DNA of 64,000 bases. It comes from Nomia melanderi. Lineage: Eukaryota; Arthropoda; Insecta; Hymenoptera; Halictidae. The translations under genes and the position numbers were made by a program. This document shows, in pieces, positions 61,891-64,000 of this stretch (positions are counted from its first letter, which is position 1; each line of letters begins with the position of its first letter). The notes under the pieces were generated by a model, which saw only the letters and a list, made by a program, of their open reading frames with translations, did not search any database and was not told the DNA's origin. The stretch lies in assembly GCF_051020985.1 (NCBI RefSeq), contig NC_135003.1, positions 830,001-894,000 of the forward strand, given 5' to 3'.

Positions 61891-63171
61891 GTCAATACGA
61901 GGTTGTTTCAATATTTTTATTTTACAATTATTGAAATTATGAAGGCACTGTTGTGTGAAATTGTAAAATAAATTCGTGTATTTCTACAGATACATCAGTA
62001 AAAGGCGCTTCAGAATTATAATTTTTTATTTTCACAAGAACTTTGAAGGTCTAATTTTAAGCTGTTAGCAGAGATGTTGCGTAACATATACAGTCAATGA
62101 AATTTTCACATTTCTACTAAAGATTTGAATCATTTTTTATTGTTCTCAAATGAATTGTCAATTGTTATAAACGACAACAATTGGATATTTTTTTCGAGTT
62201 CATTTCGAGATTTTAATTATCTTTTCTAAAGATATAAGAGAATATGTCTATAAGAGAAAATGTCGATATTTCAAACAGATCGCTGCCTCGAGAAAAACTT
62301 TCTCGGTTGATTAGCCTAACCCAATGCTAGTTTGATATACGAGGAACCGATCCAGCGTTTCTTAACTACGCTTTCGAGATATGCGATTACATCGGTGTCA
62401 GTTTACACGACTCTAGCTCGTAAAGTTCAGAAAAATGTGAGAGGTTTTTCAACATAGTTTTGACAGAAGCAGTTCCGCCCTTCCCTCCCCACCCCCGCCC
62501 CATGATCATGAACCGAGCGAACGATCGAACGGAAGCAACACGGTGTTTTTCGGCTGCCTGTTCTCCGGCCCCGAGTCTTTAAAAATTATAATGGCACGTA
62601 AATACTTGACCGATTGTAAACGATAATTAAGTATCGACGTTCGCCGAGCTGATCACGGTATTTATTATGGTCGACAAGTGATTCATGAATATTCATAGGG
62701 GGACATACGTGAAACGTATTCTGGTGAAAAAGGACAGTGATTTATAAACGCGTTTAATGCGCACTGCTCGACGAAAAAAAAAGGTGAAAGATGACAGCGG
62801 GCTTAGACGCAACTCCGAACCGAGAGATCAATTATAAGAGCACGGATGTTCGTGCATTTATAATTGCGCAAAGGGGAATGATGAAACGGCCCTCTTAATC
62901 AAATCTTTAATTTCGTAAAACCCTTAATAAAGGAAATGAATTTATACATGTAATTCCCGTTCTTCTGGGGCCGGTTATGAAGATCGCGATTTCCATAAAC
63001 ATCGTGTTAACCACGCGATTAGACGTCATCATGCTCTATCGAAGATTATGCGAAATACGGTTAACTGGTCGTTCAGAGCGTAATCTATTTTTATTAGATC
63101 CAGTTAATGGGAAAGTTATTTCGTTTTTGTCGACGCGTACGGTTTAACGCGCGGTTTTATTTAATATAATA
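61891..63171. other. Non-coding region, possible regulatory block
   Basis: AT-rich to about 62280, then more balanced. The part 62575-62960 is dense in homeodomain-, POU- and forkhead-type words: GATAATTAAG, TTTATTATGG, ATGAATATTCAT (a 12-bp palindrome) and TTATAAACG. It reads like conserved non-coding regulatory DNA, but that is a guess without a second genome. Confidence 0.4.
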
Positions 63172-64000
63172 TACAGGGTGTCGCGTGCAAGTTGAAAAGG
63201 AGTCTTTATGGTTTCAGGATGTACCTTTTGGAGATAATATAGATCCTGGCAAGTCAGTTGTCAGTTCATTTCGCTGTCATTATCATTTTTTCCATATCAA
63301 TATTTATGATGTGATAGTTTTATAACGTGACGCTGTCAGTTTAGATCAGATCGAGTTCAGTAGCGAGAATTCATCGGTAAGTGTAGCAAGTTGTTCTAAT
63401 AATAACTGTAATAAATCATTGCGAAGTAATAACATCACAGCTCTACATAAAAACAGTTGATAAAGGAGGAATGTAAAAATTACTACTTTAAAATAATGTT
63501 GAAACTAATTTTGATATTTTTTCAGTAGCACATATGCATATTAAAGCTATAGACTCTTCTGTTCATCATCTTTTTCTTGCTACGAATAATAACTTCTACA
63601 TTTTCTACGTTTATATTTGATTACCTTGTAGGCTCATGTTTCAAATAACCATCAACCAAACAATAATTCCAACTCGATGAAAAACCCAAAATCACTTTCC
63701 CACTTGTATTACTACCATGTCGTTTTTCTGAAACTTTTCGTTCTAAAGATATTAATTTCTCAACGATAAAGCTAATAATAAACCTCGAATTCATCGTAGA
63801 ACATCATTAGAACCATTTCTCAGGTTGCAAATCGCTGGTACCGTTAAAAGTCCCCAACGAGCGTCTATCCGTGGTTCCGTTGTTCTACGCGCAGGCGTCG
63901 GCACAAACGCATGTACGGATTAATACAATGACTCCCGCGAAGGAACATGAAATGTCACCAAACATCTTCATTGAAAAAATTAAATTACATTAGAGAAAAC
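63172..64000 (+). mobile_element. Left tip CAGGGTGTCG of an element running to the window edge
   Basis: TA|CAGGGTGTCGCGTGCAAG begins at 63172. About 200 bp inside, GAGTTCAGTAGCGAGAATTC faintly resembles the arm of the element at 34412 (GATCTAGTAGCGAGACATG). No right end is present before the window stops, so the element's true length is unknown and the rest of this stretch may be plain non-coding DNA. Confidence 0.3.

Overview
The window is a gene-poor, AT-rich eukaryotic segment that looks like insect DNA. Hymenoptera (bee, wasp or ant) is my best guess. The reasons are the many CpG-rich islands of roughly 0.3-1 kb set in AT-rich DNA, intron-type splice signals, an arthropod TATA/initiator promoter, several short inverted-repeat transposon families with TA or TTAA target sites, and a gene of the pacifastin family, which is found in arthropods. 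I see no rRNA, tRNA, CRISPR array or prokaryotic signal. The species is an inference, not something read directly.

Only two protein-coding pieces are supported. The first (53730-54051, + strand) is one internal exon of a larger gene. It has a clean acceptor and donor and encodes a segment made almost wholly of Arg, Glu and Asp, followed by an ordinary-looking stretch. I do not recognise the gene, and its other exons must lie outside the window or be too short to see. The second (55385-55864, - strand) is a complete two-exon gene for an 82-residue secreted serine-protease inhibitor with one pacifastin light-chain domain. It has a TATA box and initiator upstream. It probably sits inside the next intron of the + strand gene and is transcribed the opposite way.

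The remaining ~62 kb reads as giant-intron or intergenic DNA. From 1 to about 47 kb it alternates CpG-rich islands with AT-rich stretches. Many long reading frames fall in the islands, but they show no domain and no convincing splice context, so I treat them as chance. At 5456 a polypyrimidine tract, CAG and GTAAGA are directly joined, with another good donor 48 nt downstream. That is the layout of a recursive splice site or a 48-nt microexon. Both real coding pieces lie in the GC-poor 48-57 kb part.

The most abundant content is dispersed non-autonomous repeats that I could group by comparing copies inside the window. Family A has ends like CCCTTTGCACT with TTAA, resembles piggyBac-type MITEs, and has four copies. 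Family B has ends TAGACTGYGGATTTTTA and four copies. Family C has two copies. There is also a set of elements with CAGGGTGT-like tips at TA sites, including two with long inverted arms (6726-7109 and 34412-35027). A 350-bp MITE lies at 39327-39676, a TTAA-flanked element lies 56 bp upstream of the coding exon, and a composite inverted/direct repeat cluster occupies 47.0-47.7 kb. Two nearly identical-style perfect palindromes lie at 14.4 and 15.1 kb. I found no new multi-gene system. The items most worth checking are the recursive splice candidate, the nested inhibitor gene and the repeat families.
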